Source: Dipteris shenzhenensis (lineage: Eukaryota; Polypodiophyta; Polypodiopsida; Gleicheniales). From it: a stretch of 64,000 bases of DNA. How positions within the stretch are numbered: position 1 is the stretch's first letter; every line of letters begins with the position of its first letter. Positions 32,827-44,343 of this stretch are shown here, piece after piece. Location of the stretch: the NCBI GenBank assembly GCA_047967505.1, contig CM106541.1; one strand, written 5' to 3'. The translations under genes and the position numbers were made by a program. The notes below the pieces were generated by a model. The model was given only the letters and a program-made list of their open reading frames with translations. It had not been told where the DNA came from and searched no databases.

Positions 32827-33816
32827 GAATTTGGAGCACTACCACTTGTGTAATTCTTGAAGTACTCTGGCACTTCTCGAAGATCGTTGGCCTCTAATGG
32901 TGTTGAACTAGCCTGACATGTGCCATGTGTACTACGTGGCATAGTTTCATTTACCAATTTGTTAGGCTCTTTTTGACTTTCTTTTTTTGAAGTCTCTTGA
33001 TCGAGCTTCTTGATCGAGCTTCATCCGTACATGTGGCTTATATTTCCGAAACTTCTTACGTTGGGAACTATGGGGTAACTTTTCCACTGGTAAGGTGTTC
33101 CCAAGTAAGGGTTCATTTGCTACGCATACTCCTTCCAATCCCTCAGGGGACCCATTCAAGAGGCGGTGGATCTGATTTTGAGGGAGCTAGCTTTTTAAGA
33201 TACAATTCAACGATCCTTGTTTGGACTTGTTCGAATTCATTGAAGTGTTTGGCCGTGGCTTTTCTGCGATTTCCTCCTTTAGCTTTCTTGTGGGGGATCT
33301 TCTGCTGTTATTCAACTTTGGATGTTCAATTTTTGGGAGCTCGACTGCCATTAGGGCATGCAGAATGGCTAAGTCAATATCAAAGATTTAATCTTCAATT
33401 TCAGCATTCTTAGCCTCAGCTTCAAGGTCCCAAGGAAAATATGAGTCATCGTTGGTATGGGTACCTTCTTCAGGTTCATTATTCCACTCAAGGTTAGCCA
33501 TAAAGAATGGCACCTCTAGATCAATTGGTTCTTCATGTGTGAGTGGAGGATCTACCTGTAGCACCTTAGCATCTATTTGTGAGATGGGGTCTAATGAATG
33601 GTAGCTATCGATGGTTGCCAATGTTTGTATCTAGTTATTGAAATTGCTTTGTGTATCATCTGCTATGGCATGTTGTTGCAGGGAAGCTAATTTTCTTGAG
33701 ATCATCATTGAAGATGTGTCATCCAATGTTCTAGGCACAATTGGTTTTATAGCTCATGTCCCCACATTCACCCTGACTATGGTGTCATGATTTTGGATTG
33801 TCAGTCTATCAGTTCC

Positions 33817-34122
33817 CTAGTCATGGAGGACTGATTCTTCCCGTAACCAAGGACATCCAAGTAAGATTTGATAGCATTTCTTGGGGAGATCCAAGATTGT
33901 GAATTGAAGGGAAAAGCGGACTCCTATGACCTTTGTTGACATGCCATTCACTATTCCCAAGGGTTTAGTCCGTGAATCATTGGCAAGGCGTATGTTGAAA
34001 TTAGCCTTTTGCATTGAAGGGAGACCCCATTCATCATAGAGCTCTTTTGATAGGCCATTTACACCTGTTCCACCATCCACTATGGCTTGGAATTCATTAT
34101 ATGCCTTGTGGATCAAAGGCAC
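33817..34122 (-). pseudogene. gypsy protease
   Basis: Retropepsin-like domain with the active-site block AIVDGGTGVN (DGG in place of D-S/T-G, a variant common in plant gypsy elements), then LYDEWGLPS, ANDSRTKPLG and YQILLGCPWLREESVLHD-stop. The linker to RT continues with stops as far as 32830 (VDPPLTHEEPIDLEVPFFMA, 33621-33388). Confidence 0.82.
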
Positions 34123-34763
34123 AATAATGTTTCATATATCATCTCTCTCATACATCCGTATAGGAATATCTTCGATGTCGTCCATAGGTGGAGGGGGATT
34201 TGTGAGTTCAATCCAGCCTTTGAAACTCTCCCAAAGATTGGGACAAATCTGTAGGAGGATTCTAATGGGAATTGACATAGGGCAACTCAAGATGCTAGAG
34301 AGTGTGGCTCCTTCAAGTTGATGTGGCAGTACATTATCTTGTGGAGTCTGTTGTTGGAACAGAGGCTCGAGTACAGCATCAATACTTTGTGGGGCCAAAA
34401 GTCATGGATTGGGTCTAGTGCTTGCTTCTCAACCTCAAATTGAGCTTGTTCCTTTTGTACCCATTGTTGAAGTGCCTGAAAACAAGCCTTCTCCACCTCT
34501 GCATTTGGGTATGGAGCTTCTTTTATTTGAGGCTCGGGAGTTGATGTGGATGAGCTCGGCTGCTCATTGCTTGGCGGCGATGGAGGCACTTGTGCTTTCT
34601 TTTTAAGAAGTCGTTTTGGTTGGATTGGAATGTTAGGGTCCTTGGTGGCCTCTTTCTGCTGGCGTGTAATTACATTCACAGTTTGTGATACTATGCTTGT
34701 CGGCCCCAGGCTTTGATGGTCCACTCCAATGATGCCGATTGGGATGTTAGGCTTAACCTCTGT

Positions 34764-36304
34764 CTATTGTGGGACCTTATTTTTCATAGGACAATCCATA
34801 CAGGCATGTCCTATGCCACAATCTTTACAAAGTGGTTGGAAAGTAGCGAGGCTGCCACTATGAGGGCACTCTGCGATCCGGTGATTTTCTACACAACCGT
34901 AGCATTTGATTGGTGCTCGATATGTGTTGGGACATACTTGATTTACATAGACTGGTATTAGTCCCTCTGTGCCTTCTACATAGTACACTGGGTACTCTGC
35001 TTCATACTCAAATGGCGAGTCTACTTCCTCAGCTTGTAATTGATGTATTGGAACTGCCTGAGGAGTTGGATTTGGAGCTCTTGGATATGGTCGTGGATTT
35101 GGATTCCTGAGTAATTGTGGGACTTGTGTCCGAACAGGAATAAGATTTAGCCTCGGAGCTGGGGGCGCTTGTGTAAGTGCCAGTTGCCTGTACACTAGCA
35201 TGGCTGCTGTTGCTTGGTATTGTTGAGGTCGAGGCAGGTTGTTGCGCATGTTGAAGATGCAACTGTTTTCATCATGGCTTCCGATGATGCAGATATAGCA
35301 CCACAACCTTGGTGGTGGATTTGCTTGTGCATTGATCCTGGATCTTAGGACTAGGCACTCATTTGTTGTATGATTGGCCATACAGTGTGGACACCATACA
35401 TTTTCTCGTTGTGGATAAGTCTGAGGTGGTGGCTGAGACAAGTGAAGCTTTTGTTCCATGGCCTGCATCATGTCTTCTTTCAGCTTCATGATCATGGCCT
35501 CTAGGCGATCTTCATTTGATGTTTCGGTAGTGGACTTGGATTTGACCTTTTTAGAGTGCTTATCTCATGCACTGGATTTGCCATCATCACTGCTAGTGTT
35601 AGAGTCGGTCATGCCATCCTCAATGTCAATGGCTGCCGCATGAACAGCACTGAACGTTTCATAGCTGCTAATCTTTTTCATAGCCTTTTGGATTTTCTTC
35701 CTAAGTCCCGCAATGAACTAGGCCGTGAGGTACTTTGCATCAGGGCATGGGTCACATTTGGCGATTAATCTTTTCATCTTGCCTAGATACGTGCGTACAT
35801 CTTCTCGACGGCCTTGTTCGATCTTGCTTAGTTGGAGAGCGGTATCATCTTGTAGCCTCTCCGTTTGAAAGCGTCTTTTAAATTCTATTTGAAGCAGGTC
35901 CCATGTGGCTCGCTCTTCCACTAGAAGGTCTAGGTACCATTCAGATGCTTCATCAGTTAAAGACCATGGGAAACCAAGCCACCTTGGTTTCATGGGATTG
36001 ATCTCCACCTGCTCGGCATGCGGCATCAAAATGCTAGAGGAATCGAGTTGGATCTCCCCTACCATTATATTTGGGAAGTTCCAGTTTTGCTCAAGGGGCG
36101 CCTGCCTTGATTGTTATTATTCCTTTGATTGAAGAAATTGTCAGCCTCTGCATCAAGGTCAATATCCCCATCATTGTCGCGATGGCGTCTTGCCATGTTG
36201 TGGGATGGAGGAGTTAAAGGGATTTCTTGAATTTTAGGGGGGGAATCGGGGTAGAGGATTGTTGGAGGCAGTTGTTGCAGTGGAGTTGTATGCGGATTTG
36301 GCAA
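34764..36304 (-). pseudogene. gypsy gag with four zinc knuckles
   Basis: 36304-36065 gives the N-terminus (RRHRDNDGDIDLDAEADNFF). The capsid (retrotransposon gag) domain follows: ASEWYLDLLVEERATWDLLQ, LSKIEQGRREDVRTYLGKMK. The nucleocapsid region, 35495-34764, has four CCHC-type motifs: CPHCMANHTTNEC, CYICIIGSHDENSC, CYGCVENHRIAEC and CKDCGIGHACMDC. Only the second has the classical C-x2-C-x4-H-x4-C spacing; the others have three residues before His. Frameshifts near 36065 and stops near 35717 and 35570 break it. The reading ends at 34764; a Pro-rich linker with more stops leads to protease. Confidence 0.85.
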
Positions 36305-36784
36305 GCATTGGAGTCGGAGGCATTGGCCGGGAGTGTGGCTGCATGCAGATTGGGCGAGAGTTGCGAAGGGTGTCTCTATCGCAAGTGCGGGTAGTTTTGT
36401 TTAAAGGGTTAGAGTGGTGTTAGTGTTGTAGTTACCGTCGTGTTAATAATGTGTCTAAGATTGTCCCACGTGTGTAGGGAAATGTGCCGGTGCAGACGGA
36501 TCGTCAATCGGAGGTCACGACATAAAGATACGAGTGAATTAGTGCGAAACGAGGCCCAAACAGGGGCGCGAATGAGCAAGTGCTAGGGATGCCAAAATGG
36601 TGTGCAATGGGCTGGAAAAATGCCCTGTAGCGTGGTGTTTTTGTGTGTGAAATCTTGGTTTAAACCATGTCCAGTTTGGGTCTGAAACGGGTGAGTTACA
36701 AGGGGTTAAAGAAGGGGGAAAATGGACCTTTTTTTTTGGGGGGGGGGGCTTGGTCTTAAGGTTTGGTGTGAATGGGTTTCAAAT

Positions 36785-37115
36785 CTAACTGAGGGGTAGT
36801 AATTGACCCAATTCAGTTGACCTAATTGGTCTAGTTACTCTAACTAAACTAAGTACCCTAAATATCCAATTATTATAACTAGACAGTTACCTTAACTAAC
36901 TTAACTACTTCCAGTCACTAGAGTTAGTCTACTAGTTGAAGGTCAGTTAAGTTAACCTAGTTGTTGAGTTAGTCTAACTAACTAGAAGTTAGACTAACCT
37001 AATTGCAACTATCTAACCTAGGTTAAAGCTAACCTAACCTAGGTTGAAACTAACCTCGATTAACACTAACCTAACTAGCGTTAGTGGGATGGTTAGGTTA
37101 GGTTAGGGTTTTTTA
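36785..37115. repeat. Degenerate ctaact/aacctaggtt repeat
   Basis: Dense repetition of aacta, aaccta and their complements with several aacctaggtt palindromes, ending ggttaggttaggttagggt. The end resembles plant telomere sequence (TTTAGGG) but contains only one exact heptamer-like unit. Confidence 0.75.
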
Positions 37116-37311
37116 TCACAATTATTATTATTTTCTTTAAATAATTATTTTTAAAAAAAGGGGGGGCGTCGCGCGGCGGCGGGGGCGACGGCTCAGAGGG
37201 GGGGTTTGATCGAAGGCGGGGGGTTTGAGTTGGAGTCGAGGGGGGGGCTTAGAGGTGTTGTAGAGGCAGAAGTAGGAAGGGTGGAGTTGAGGGAGGTGGG
37301 TGCGGGAGGCC

Positions 37312-37402
37312 TGTAGGCAGCCGGTGAGGAGCAGGCATCAAGGCGGGGGCGGGTCTGTGTAGGCGGCCGGTGAGGAGCAGGCATCAAGGCGGGGGCGGGT
37401 CT
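37312..37402. repeat. 46-bp GC-rich tandem duplication
   Basis: ccggtgaggagcaggcatca followed by aggcgggggcgggtct occurs at 37321 and again at 37367, inside a GC-rich block (37150-37400). Confidence 0.9.
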
Positions 37403-37559
37403 GGCACTGTTGGCATGTCACTACGGGCGGAGTTGGGCACAGGCGAGCATGTTGCCGTGGGAGTTTCTACATGCGCAGTCACGACGTGGCCTTGTCTTGC
37501 AAGGGCTTATAAGCCCTTATTAGATAATAGGGGCTTTAGGCCCGTAGGATAGGGAGTGG

Positions 37560-37590
37560 AGCGGATGGGGAGGGGGGTAGAAAGAGAGAG

Positions 37591-37646
<56 letters not shown>

Positions 37647-37966
37647 GGGGTGGAAAGAGAGAGGGGGGGTAGACAGACAGAAGAGAAGAGAAGAGAGAGG
37701 GGGGAGAAGAGAGAGAGAGAGAGAGAGAGAAGAGGGGGGTGGGAAAGAGAGAGAGAGAGAGAGAAGAGAGAGGGGGTGGAGAGAGAGAGAGAGAGAGAGA
37801 TAGACAGACATACAAACAGAGAAGAGGGAGGTGGGGGAAGAGAGAGAGAGAGGGAGAGGGGGGAAAGAGAGAGAGAGAGAGAGAGAGAAGAGGGGGGAAG
37901 AGAGAGAGAGAGAGAGAGAGAGGGTGGGGAGAAGAGAGAGAGAGAGAGAGAGGGGGTAGGTAGGTA

Positions 37967-37999
<33 letters not shown>

Positions 38000-38156
38000 G
38001 AGAGAGGGGAGGGGGAAAAGGGGGGGCGTTGGAGATGCAAGGGGGGGGGTGGAGGAGATGGAGGGGGGGGGGTGGAGATGGAAGGGGGGGGGGGGGGGGA
38101 AGATGGAGATGGAAGGGGGGGGGGGGGGGAAGATGGAGGGGACGGGGGGGGGGGGG
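37560..38156. repeat. (GA)n / G-run simple-sequence block
   Basis: About 450 bases of gagaga interrupted by gggg runs, then 120 bases of G8-G12 tracts. The long Ser/Leu/Pro open frames on the minus strand and Glu/Arg or Gly frames on the plus strand are composition artefacts. It directly abuts the LTR at 38157. Base accuracy here is doubtful. Confidence 0.93.
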
Positions 38157-38467
38157 TGTGAAGATAGTGGGAGAGAAGGAAGGAGTCTCACTTGCGGCTT
38201 TCTCACATACACAATGGGGGAATACACACAAAGGTGGAGGTTGAAAATAGTTTTCCTCTTCTTAGTTGTGAAAGCCAAAACTCAGCTAACTAAGGTGGCA
38301 TACTAACTGAGCCATGAACTAGAGTACATAAGGATAGCTGTCATCCAGCTATTATTCATGGGCGGTGTACCAACCACATCTGCAGCTAACAAGTCAGTGA
38401 CATAAATGCACAACGGTCACCCTAGCATATCACGAGTGGAGCTCAAGAGGAGCTCGATATCTCAACA
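38157..38467 (-). mobile_element. 3' LTR of copia D (family B)
   Basis: 311 bases with TG/CA ends. It lacks about 55 bases present in the 45050 copy (the part with ggtgaaccctatatgtggg) and has a small duplication of gagctc near 38440-38455. On its outer side is the simple-sequence block, so no target-site copy is identifiable. Confidence 0.9.
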
Positions 38468-39741
38468 CTCCCCCTCGAGCTCAATCCCAATTCCTGCACA
38501 CCAAGTAGGTCTCTGAACTTGCGCAGCTTCTCTGTACCCAATGCCTTCGTGAATATGTTAGCTACCTGATCCTCTGTGCTGACATAAACTAGATCAATAA
38601 GGCCTAGTAAAACCTTCTCCCGCACATAGTGATAATGCACCTCAATGTGTTTTGTTCTAGCATGATAGACTGGGTTATTTGCCAAGTGTATACTACTCAT
38701 GTTGTCACAATAAATGACAACTGGCCCATCTGATGCATATCATAAAGTAGCTTATGCAACCAAGCTACCTCACATGCAGCCATTGCTGCACCCCTGTACT
38801 CAGCCTCTGTGCTCGACAAGGCAGCTATAGGCTGTTTCTTGCTACTCCAAGTGACTGCAGCACTCCCAAAAGAGAACACATATCCACTGGTAGATCGTCT
38901 ATCAAAAATACTACCAGCCCAATCAGCATCAGTGTATCCATGCAACTGTATCTGAACCCCAGTCTCATGAAATAGTCCATACTGCAATGTGGACTTCACA
39001 TACCTGAGTATGCGTCTAGCCACATCCAAATGCGGTTTCCTTGGAGCCTACATAAACTAACTTACCAATCCAACAGCATAGCTCAAATCTGGCTTGGTAA
39101 TAGTCATATAAATCAGACTTCCTACTATCCGTCTGTACATAGTAGGGTCTTCCAGAAGCTCACCTGCATTTGCGCTCAACTTCACATTCTGCTCCAAAGG
39201 AACCGAAATAGGCTTACAGCCTATCATCCCATATTTGGACAGCATGTCCAATCCATACTGCCTTTGCATGAGCCGTATCCCACTTGGTGATCTAATCACC
39301 TCAATGCCCAAGAAATAATGCAGCTCTCCCCAAATCCTTCATCTCAAACTTCTGCTTCAATAGCATTTTCACATGAAGGATATCTTCATCACTATCACCT
39401 ATGATGATCAAATCATCAACATAAATGACAAGGAGCATAATATCTTTCTCTGTATTTCTCACATAAAGTGAGAAATCTGCCTTGGAAATCTAAAAGCCAA
39501 TAGTGACAAGATACTATCCTATCTTGTCAGACCATGCTCTAGGTGCTTGCTTCAAGCCATACAAGGCTTTCTTCAACCTACAAACAAACTCAGGATGAAC
39601 AGCATGAACATAACTTGATGGCTGCTCCATAAAGACCTCTTCTTGCAAATCACCATGCAAGAAGGCATTCTTTACATCCATCTGATGTAAAGACCATCCC
39701 TTTGATGCAGCCATAGCAATGACCGCTCTTACGGTTGCCAT
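38443..39741 (-). pseudogene. copia D reverse transcriptase and RNase H
   Basis: RT blocks [13 protein letters not shown] and [14 protein letters not shown] (39741-39514), VIYVDDLII (about 39440-39400, active site intact), IEVIRSPSGIRLMQRQYGLD (39311-39057), then RNase H with HGYTDADWAGSIFDRRSTSG and AALSSTEAEYRGAAMAACEV (39029-38697) and VYHARTKHIEVHYHYVREKV (38700-38443). Frame breaks occur near 39510, 39330, 39050 and 38699. The last codons run into the LTR. Confidence 0.9.
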
Positions 39742-39840
39742 CCTTGCAACCGGACTGAATGTTTCTTCATAATCAATGCCATATGTCTATGCATACCCCT
39801 TGAGACCTAATCTTGCCATGTATCTGTTCACAGAAAAACA

Positions 39841-39940
39841 NNNNNNNNNNNNNNNNNNNNNNNNNNNNNNNNNNNNNNNNNNNNNNNNNNNNNNNNNNNN
39901 NNNNNNNNNNNNNNNNNNNNNNNNNNNNNNNNNNNNNNNN
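39841..39940. other. Assembly gap (100 N)
   Basis: Exactly 100 unknown bases, the usual placeholder for a gap of unknown size. It interrupts copia D and is followed by C-rich low-complexity sequence, so the true distance between copia D and the satellite array is unknown. Confidence 0.99.
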
Positions 39941-40170
39941 TTCCCCCTTTACCCCCCCACCCCCCCCTTTCCTCCTTTACCACCACCCCGGGCCTCCCCT
40001 CTCCCATTTCCCCTTCCCCCCCCTCCCCCCCCCCCCTTTCCCCCTCCCCACCTCCCCACCCTACCCACTCCCTTCCCCCTCCTCCACCCCCACCTCCCCC
40101 CCCGCCCTTTCCTTCCCCCCATTCAGTCCCCCCCCCCCCCTTTCCTTCCCCCATTCAGTTCACTCCCTCC
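39941..40170. repeat. C-rich low-complexity block at gap edge
   Basis: Runs of ccccccc/ttcccc on the plus strand. No coding value. Position next to the gap suggests a sequencing or assembly limit. Confidence 0.9.
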
Positions 40171-40424
40171 CCTCTCCTCACTTTCCCTACCAATGCAACT
40201 GTACTTCCTTCTGTTCCCCTCTCCTCCATTCCATTAATTCCCTTTTTTCCATAACCTTCCAAGGTAAATTTTTAGGGTGAATATTTGCCCAAAGGTGAAT
40301 TTAGGAGCTTCTCCAAGCTAGTTTAGCTAATATTTTAATCTTGATATCTGATAAATTCGCCCAAAAATTAACTTAACTTCCTCGTATAAGACCTAAATTT
40401 AGCCCTCCAAGTACTCAAATAGAT

Positions 40425-43400
40425 CGACATAAGCCATATAGAGTCATCTATATGGTTAGAATTTTCAAATTCCAACTTATAGAAAATGTGCAAAGTATTG
40501 TGCCCATCAAGTATAAACACATTCGAGTGACACACCTCAGATACTTATAACACTTGGTGAAAAACGGTGTTTGTGGCGAGTTTGACCATCCAAAGCATAT
40601 CTGATGGTCACCGATAGTTTGCACGTGCCTCCACATAGGTTGGATTCACATGTGTGTAAAGTATCATGCCCATCAAGTAGGAACGCACCTTAGATAGTTT
40701 CTTTTGACGGTTGTGCATATTACTTGGTGAAAAACGGGGTTTGTGGCAACATTGACCATCCAAAGCATATCCGATGGACATGATAATTTTCACATGCATA
40801 AAAATATAATTTCCATCAGTTATGTATGCATTCGAATAACACACCTCAGAGGGTGTTTTTTGGTGGTTGTGCATGGCAATTAGTGAAAAATAGGGTTTGT
40901 GGCAAGTTTAGCCATCCAAAGCATATCCGATGGGCACGATACTTTGCACAAGACTCAAAAAAGGTGAAATTGACATGAGTGCAAGGTATTGTGACCATTC
41001 AGTAGGTGCACATGCATAATACTTGATGAAAAATTGGGTTTGTGCTGACTTTGATCATCTAAAGCATATCTGATGGTGGGCACGATACTTTGCACGCACC
41101 TCATCATAGGTTGTATTGATGTGTGTGCAAAGTATCATGCCCATCAAGTATGAGTGCATTTAAATAACACACCTTAGATACTATTCTTTGGCAATTGTGC
41201 ATAACACTTGATGAAAAATGGGGTTTGTGCCGCGTTTGACCATCCATATCCGATGGACCCGATATTTTTCATGCACCTATAATTAGATTATATTAACATG
41301 TGTGAAAATCATCGTGCCCATCAAGTATGAGAGCATTCAGATAATACACCTCAGCTACTATTTTTTTGCGGTTGTGCAACACTTGGTGAAAAACGGAGTT
41401 TGTAGCACGTTTGACCATCCAAATCATATCCGATGGGCATGATATTTTGTATGTGCCTCAACATAGATTTTATTGATGTATGTGCAAAGTATCATGCCCA
41501 TCGGGTATGAGTTCATTCGAATGACACACCTCAGATACTATTTTATGGCAGTTATGCATAACACTTGGTGAAAAACGGGGTTTGTGGCAACTTCGACCAT
41601 CCAGAGCATACCTAATGGGCATGATACTTTGGACACATATTAACATATGTTGTATTTACACACATGCAAAGTATCATTCCCATTGGGTGTGTGCACATTT
41701 GAATAACACACCTCAGAGCGTGTTTTTTGGCGGTTGTGCATGACACTTAGTAAAAAATAGGGTTTGTGGTGAGTTTGACCATCCGCAGCATATTTGATGG
41801 ATAAGACACTTTGAATAGGACTTAAAAAATGTTAAATTGACATGAGTGCAAGGTATTGTGCCCATCCGGTATGTGCGCATTTAAATAAAACACCTCAAAT
41901 ACTATTTTTTTGCAGTTGTGCATAATACTTGATGAAAAACTGGGATTGTGCCAACTTTGACCATCCAAATCATATCCTATGGGCAAAATACTTTGCATGC
42001 ACATCAACATAGATTGTATTGATGTGTATGAAAAGTATTGTGCCCATCGGGTATGAGTGTATTTGAATAACACACCTCAGATACTATTTTTTGGCAGTTG
42101 TGCATAACATGGTGAAAAATGGGGTTCATGGCACATTTGACCATCCAAACCATATCTGATGGACACAATATTTTTCATGCTTCTCTAATTAGGTTATGTC
42201 AACATGTTTTCAAAGCATAGTGCACATTGAGTATGAGAGAATTTGAAAAATACACCTCAGATACTATTTTTTGGTGGTTGTGCATGACACTTGGTGAAAA
42301 ACAAAGTTTGTGGCACGTTTGACCATCGAAAGCATATCCTATGGGCATGATATTTTTCATGCACCTCAACATAGGTTTTATTGATGTATGTGCAAAGTAT
42401 TGCACCCATCATGTATGAACGCATTCGAATGACACACCTCAGATACTATTTTTGGGTGGTTGTGCATAACACTTGGTGAAAAATGGGGTTTGTGGCATCT
42501 TTGACCATCCAGAGCATATCTGAAGGGCACGATACTTTGCATACAAATCAACATAGATTTTAATGCACGTGAAAAGTATCATGCCCATCAGGTATGTATG
42601 AGTTTTAATAACACACCCCAAAGCACGTTTTTTGGCATTTGTGCATAACACTTGGTGAAAAATGAGATTTGTGGTGAGTTTGACCATCCAAAGCATATCT
42701 GCTGATGGTCATGATACATTGCACAAGCCTAAAAATCTATTATATTCACTTGTGTCAAGAGTATCGTGCCAATTGAGTATGTGCGTGTTCGAATAACACA
42801 CCTCAAATACTACTTTTAGGCGGTTGTGCATAACACTTGATGGAAACGGGATTTGTGGTGACTTTGACCATCCAAAGCATATACAATGGGCATGATACTT
42901 TGAACATGTCTCAAAATAGGTTGTATCGACCAAATTGCAAAGTATCGTGTCCATTGGGTATGTGCGCATTTGAATAACACATGTGTACAGACCTCAAAAT
43001 ATGTTGTATTGACACGAATTCAAAGTATCATTTCCATCCAGTATATGCATGTTCGAATAATACACCTCAAACTCTATTTCTTGGCGGTTGTGCATAACAC
43101 TTGATAAAAAACACGGTTTGTAGTGACTTTCACCATCCAAAGCATATAAAATGGACATGATACTTTGAAAACAACTCAAAATATATTGGATTTATGCACG
43201 TGCAAAGTATCATGCCCATCGGGTATGAGTGCATTTGAATAACACACCTCAAATACTATTCTTTGACTGCTGTGCATAACACTTGGTGAAAAACAGGGTT
43301 TGTGGCACGTTTGACCATCTAATGCATATCCGATGGGCAAGATATTTTGCATGCACCTCAAAATAGAATATATTCACACTTTACAAAGCATCGTACCCTT

Positions 43401-44343
43401 TGGGTATGAGCGCATTTCATTTCTTGGTGGTTGTGCACAACACTTGGTAAAAAACAATGTTAGTTGCGCGTTTGACCATCCCTCGACCATCCAAAGCATA
43501 GACAATGGACATGATATTTGCCACATGCCTCAAAATAAGTTTTATTAACATGTGTAAAAAGTATCATGACCATTGGGTATGAGCACATTTGAATGACACA
43601 CCTTAGATACTATTTTTTTGTGGTTGTGCATAACACTTGGTGAAAAACGGAGTTTGTGGTGACTTTGACCATCCAGAGCATATTTGATGGGAATGATAAT
43701 TTGAAGATGGATCAAAATAGGTTGGATTTATACATGTGAAAAGTATAGGGCCCATCGAGTATGTATGCATTTGAATAACACACCTCATAGCATGTTTTTT
43801 GGCGGCTGTGCATAACACTTGGTGAAAAATGGGATTTGTGGCAAGTTTAACCATCCAAAGCATATCCATTGGTGGGCAGGATACTTTGTACAGGCTTTGA
43901 GATATGTTGGATTGACATGATCATTCCCATCAGGTATGTGCATGTTTGAATAACACACCTCCGATATTATTTTTCGATGCTTGTGCATAACACAATGGAA
44001 AATGGGGTTTGTGAGATGACTTTGACCATCCAAAGCATATAGGATGGGCACAATAATTTGTACATGCATTAACGTAGGTTCTATTCCCATGTGTAGAGAG
44101 TATCATATCCATCGGTTATATGTGCATTCGAATGCCACACCTCATATTCTATTTTTTGATGGTTGTACATAACACTTGGTGAAAAACGGGATTTGCGGGG
44201 ACTTTGACCATCGAAAGAATATCCAATGGACATGATACTTTGCATGTGCTTTAACATGGATTTTATTGATGCATGTGCAAAGGATCGTGCCCATCGGTTA
44301 TGTGCGCGGTCGAATAACACACCTCAAATACTATTTTTTATCT
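40425..44343. repeat. Satellite array, ~182-bp monomer, about 21 copies
   Basis: The landmark tttgaccatcc recurs at 40584, 40754, 40910, 41053, 41238, 41413, 41595, 41777, 41959, 42139, 42321, 42503, 42682, 42866, 43131, 43313, 43474, 43667, 43850, 44024 and 44206. Most intervals are 179-185 bases, with 182 commonest. Each monomer holds cacacctcagatactat, ggttgtgcataacacttggt and a dyad (gatgggcacgatactttgc ... gcaaagtatcgtgcccatc). Monomers are well diverged from each other. One shortened unit lies near 42970-43010. Small open frames inside are by-products. The size fits plant centromeric or heterochromatic satellites. Confidence 0.95.

Larger units (their letters stand above)
26715..36304 (-). 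mobile_element. Ty3/gypsy element (G), split by copia C
   Basis: Minus-strand order: gag (36304-34764), protease (34122-33817), linker (to about 32830), then, after the 4.7-kb forward copia C, reverse transcriptase and RNase H (28093-26882) and the pre-integrase segment (to 26715). Gag-protease-RT-RNase H order and the DGGTG protease and FLDD RT motifs identify Ty3/gypsy. The RT N-terminus is lost at the copia junction. No integrase catalytic core is visible. A second copy of gag lies at 44.4-46.8 kb. Confidence 0.85.
38157..39840 (-). mobile_element. Ty1/copia element D (family B), 3' half, reverse strand
   Basis: Minus-strand order: reverse transcriptase (from 39840, cut by the assembly gap), RNase H (to about 38490), polypurine tract (gagggggag, 38468-38476), 3' LTR (38467-38157). 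It supplies the RNase H and 3' end that element C lacks. Stops and frameshifts are present; gag to integrase would lie in or beyond the gap. Confidence 0.92.

Noticed and set aside
36785-37115. A true telomere array
   Set aside because: Only one or two near-TTTAGGG units are present; the rest are aaccta/ctaact words.
37507-38278. Long Ser/Leu/Pro-rich open frames on the minus strand
   Set aside because: They are translations of (GA)n and G-run simple sequence; three overlapping frames are open for the same compositional reason.
39776-40280. Pro-rich frames across the gap
   Set aside because: They include the 100 N and C-rich sequence.
40425-44343. CRISPR-like regularly spaced repeats, or several small genes
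   Set aside because: The units are head-to-tail 182-bp satellite monomers without unique spacers, and the small frames recur with the monomer.
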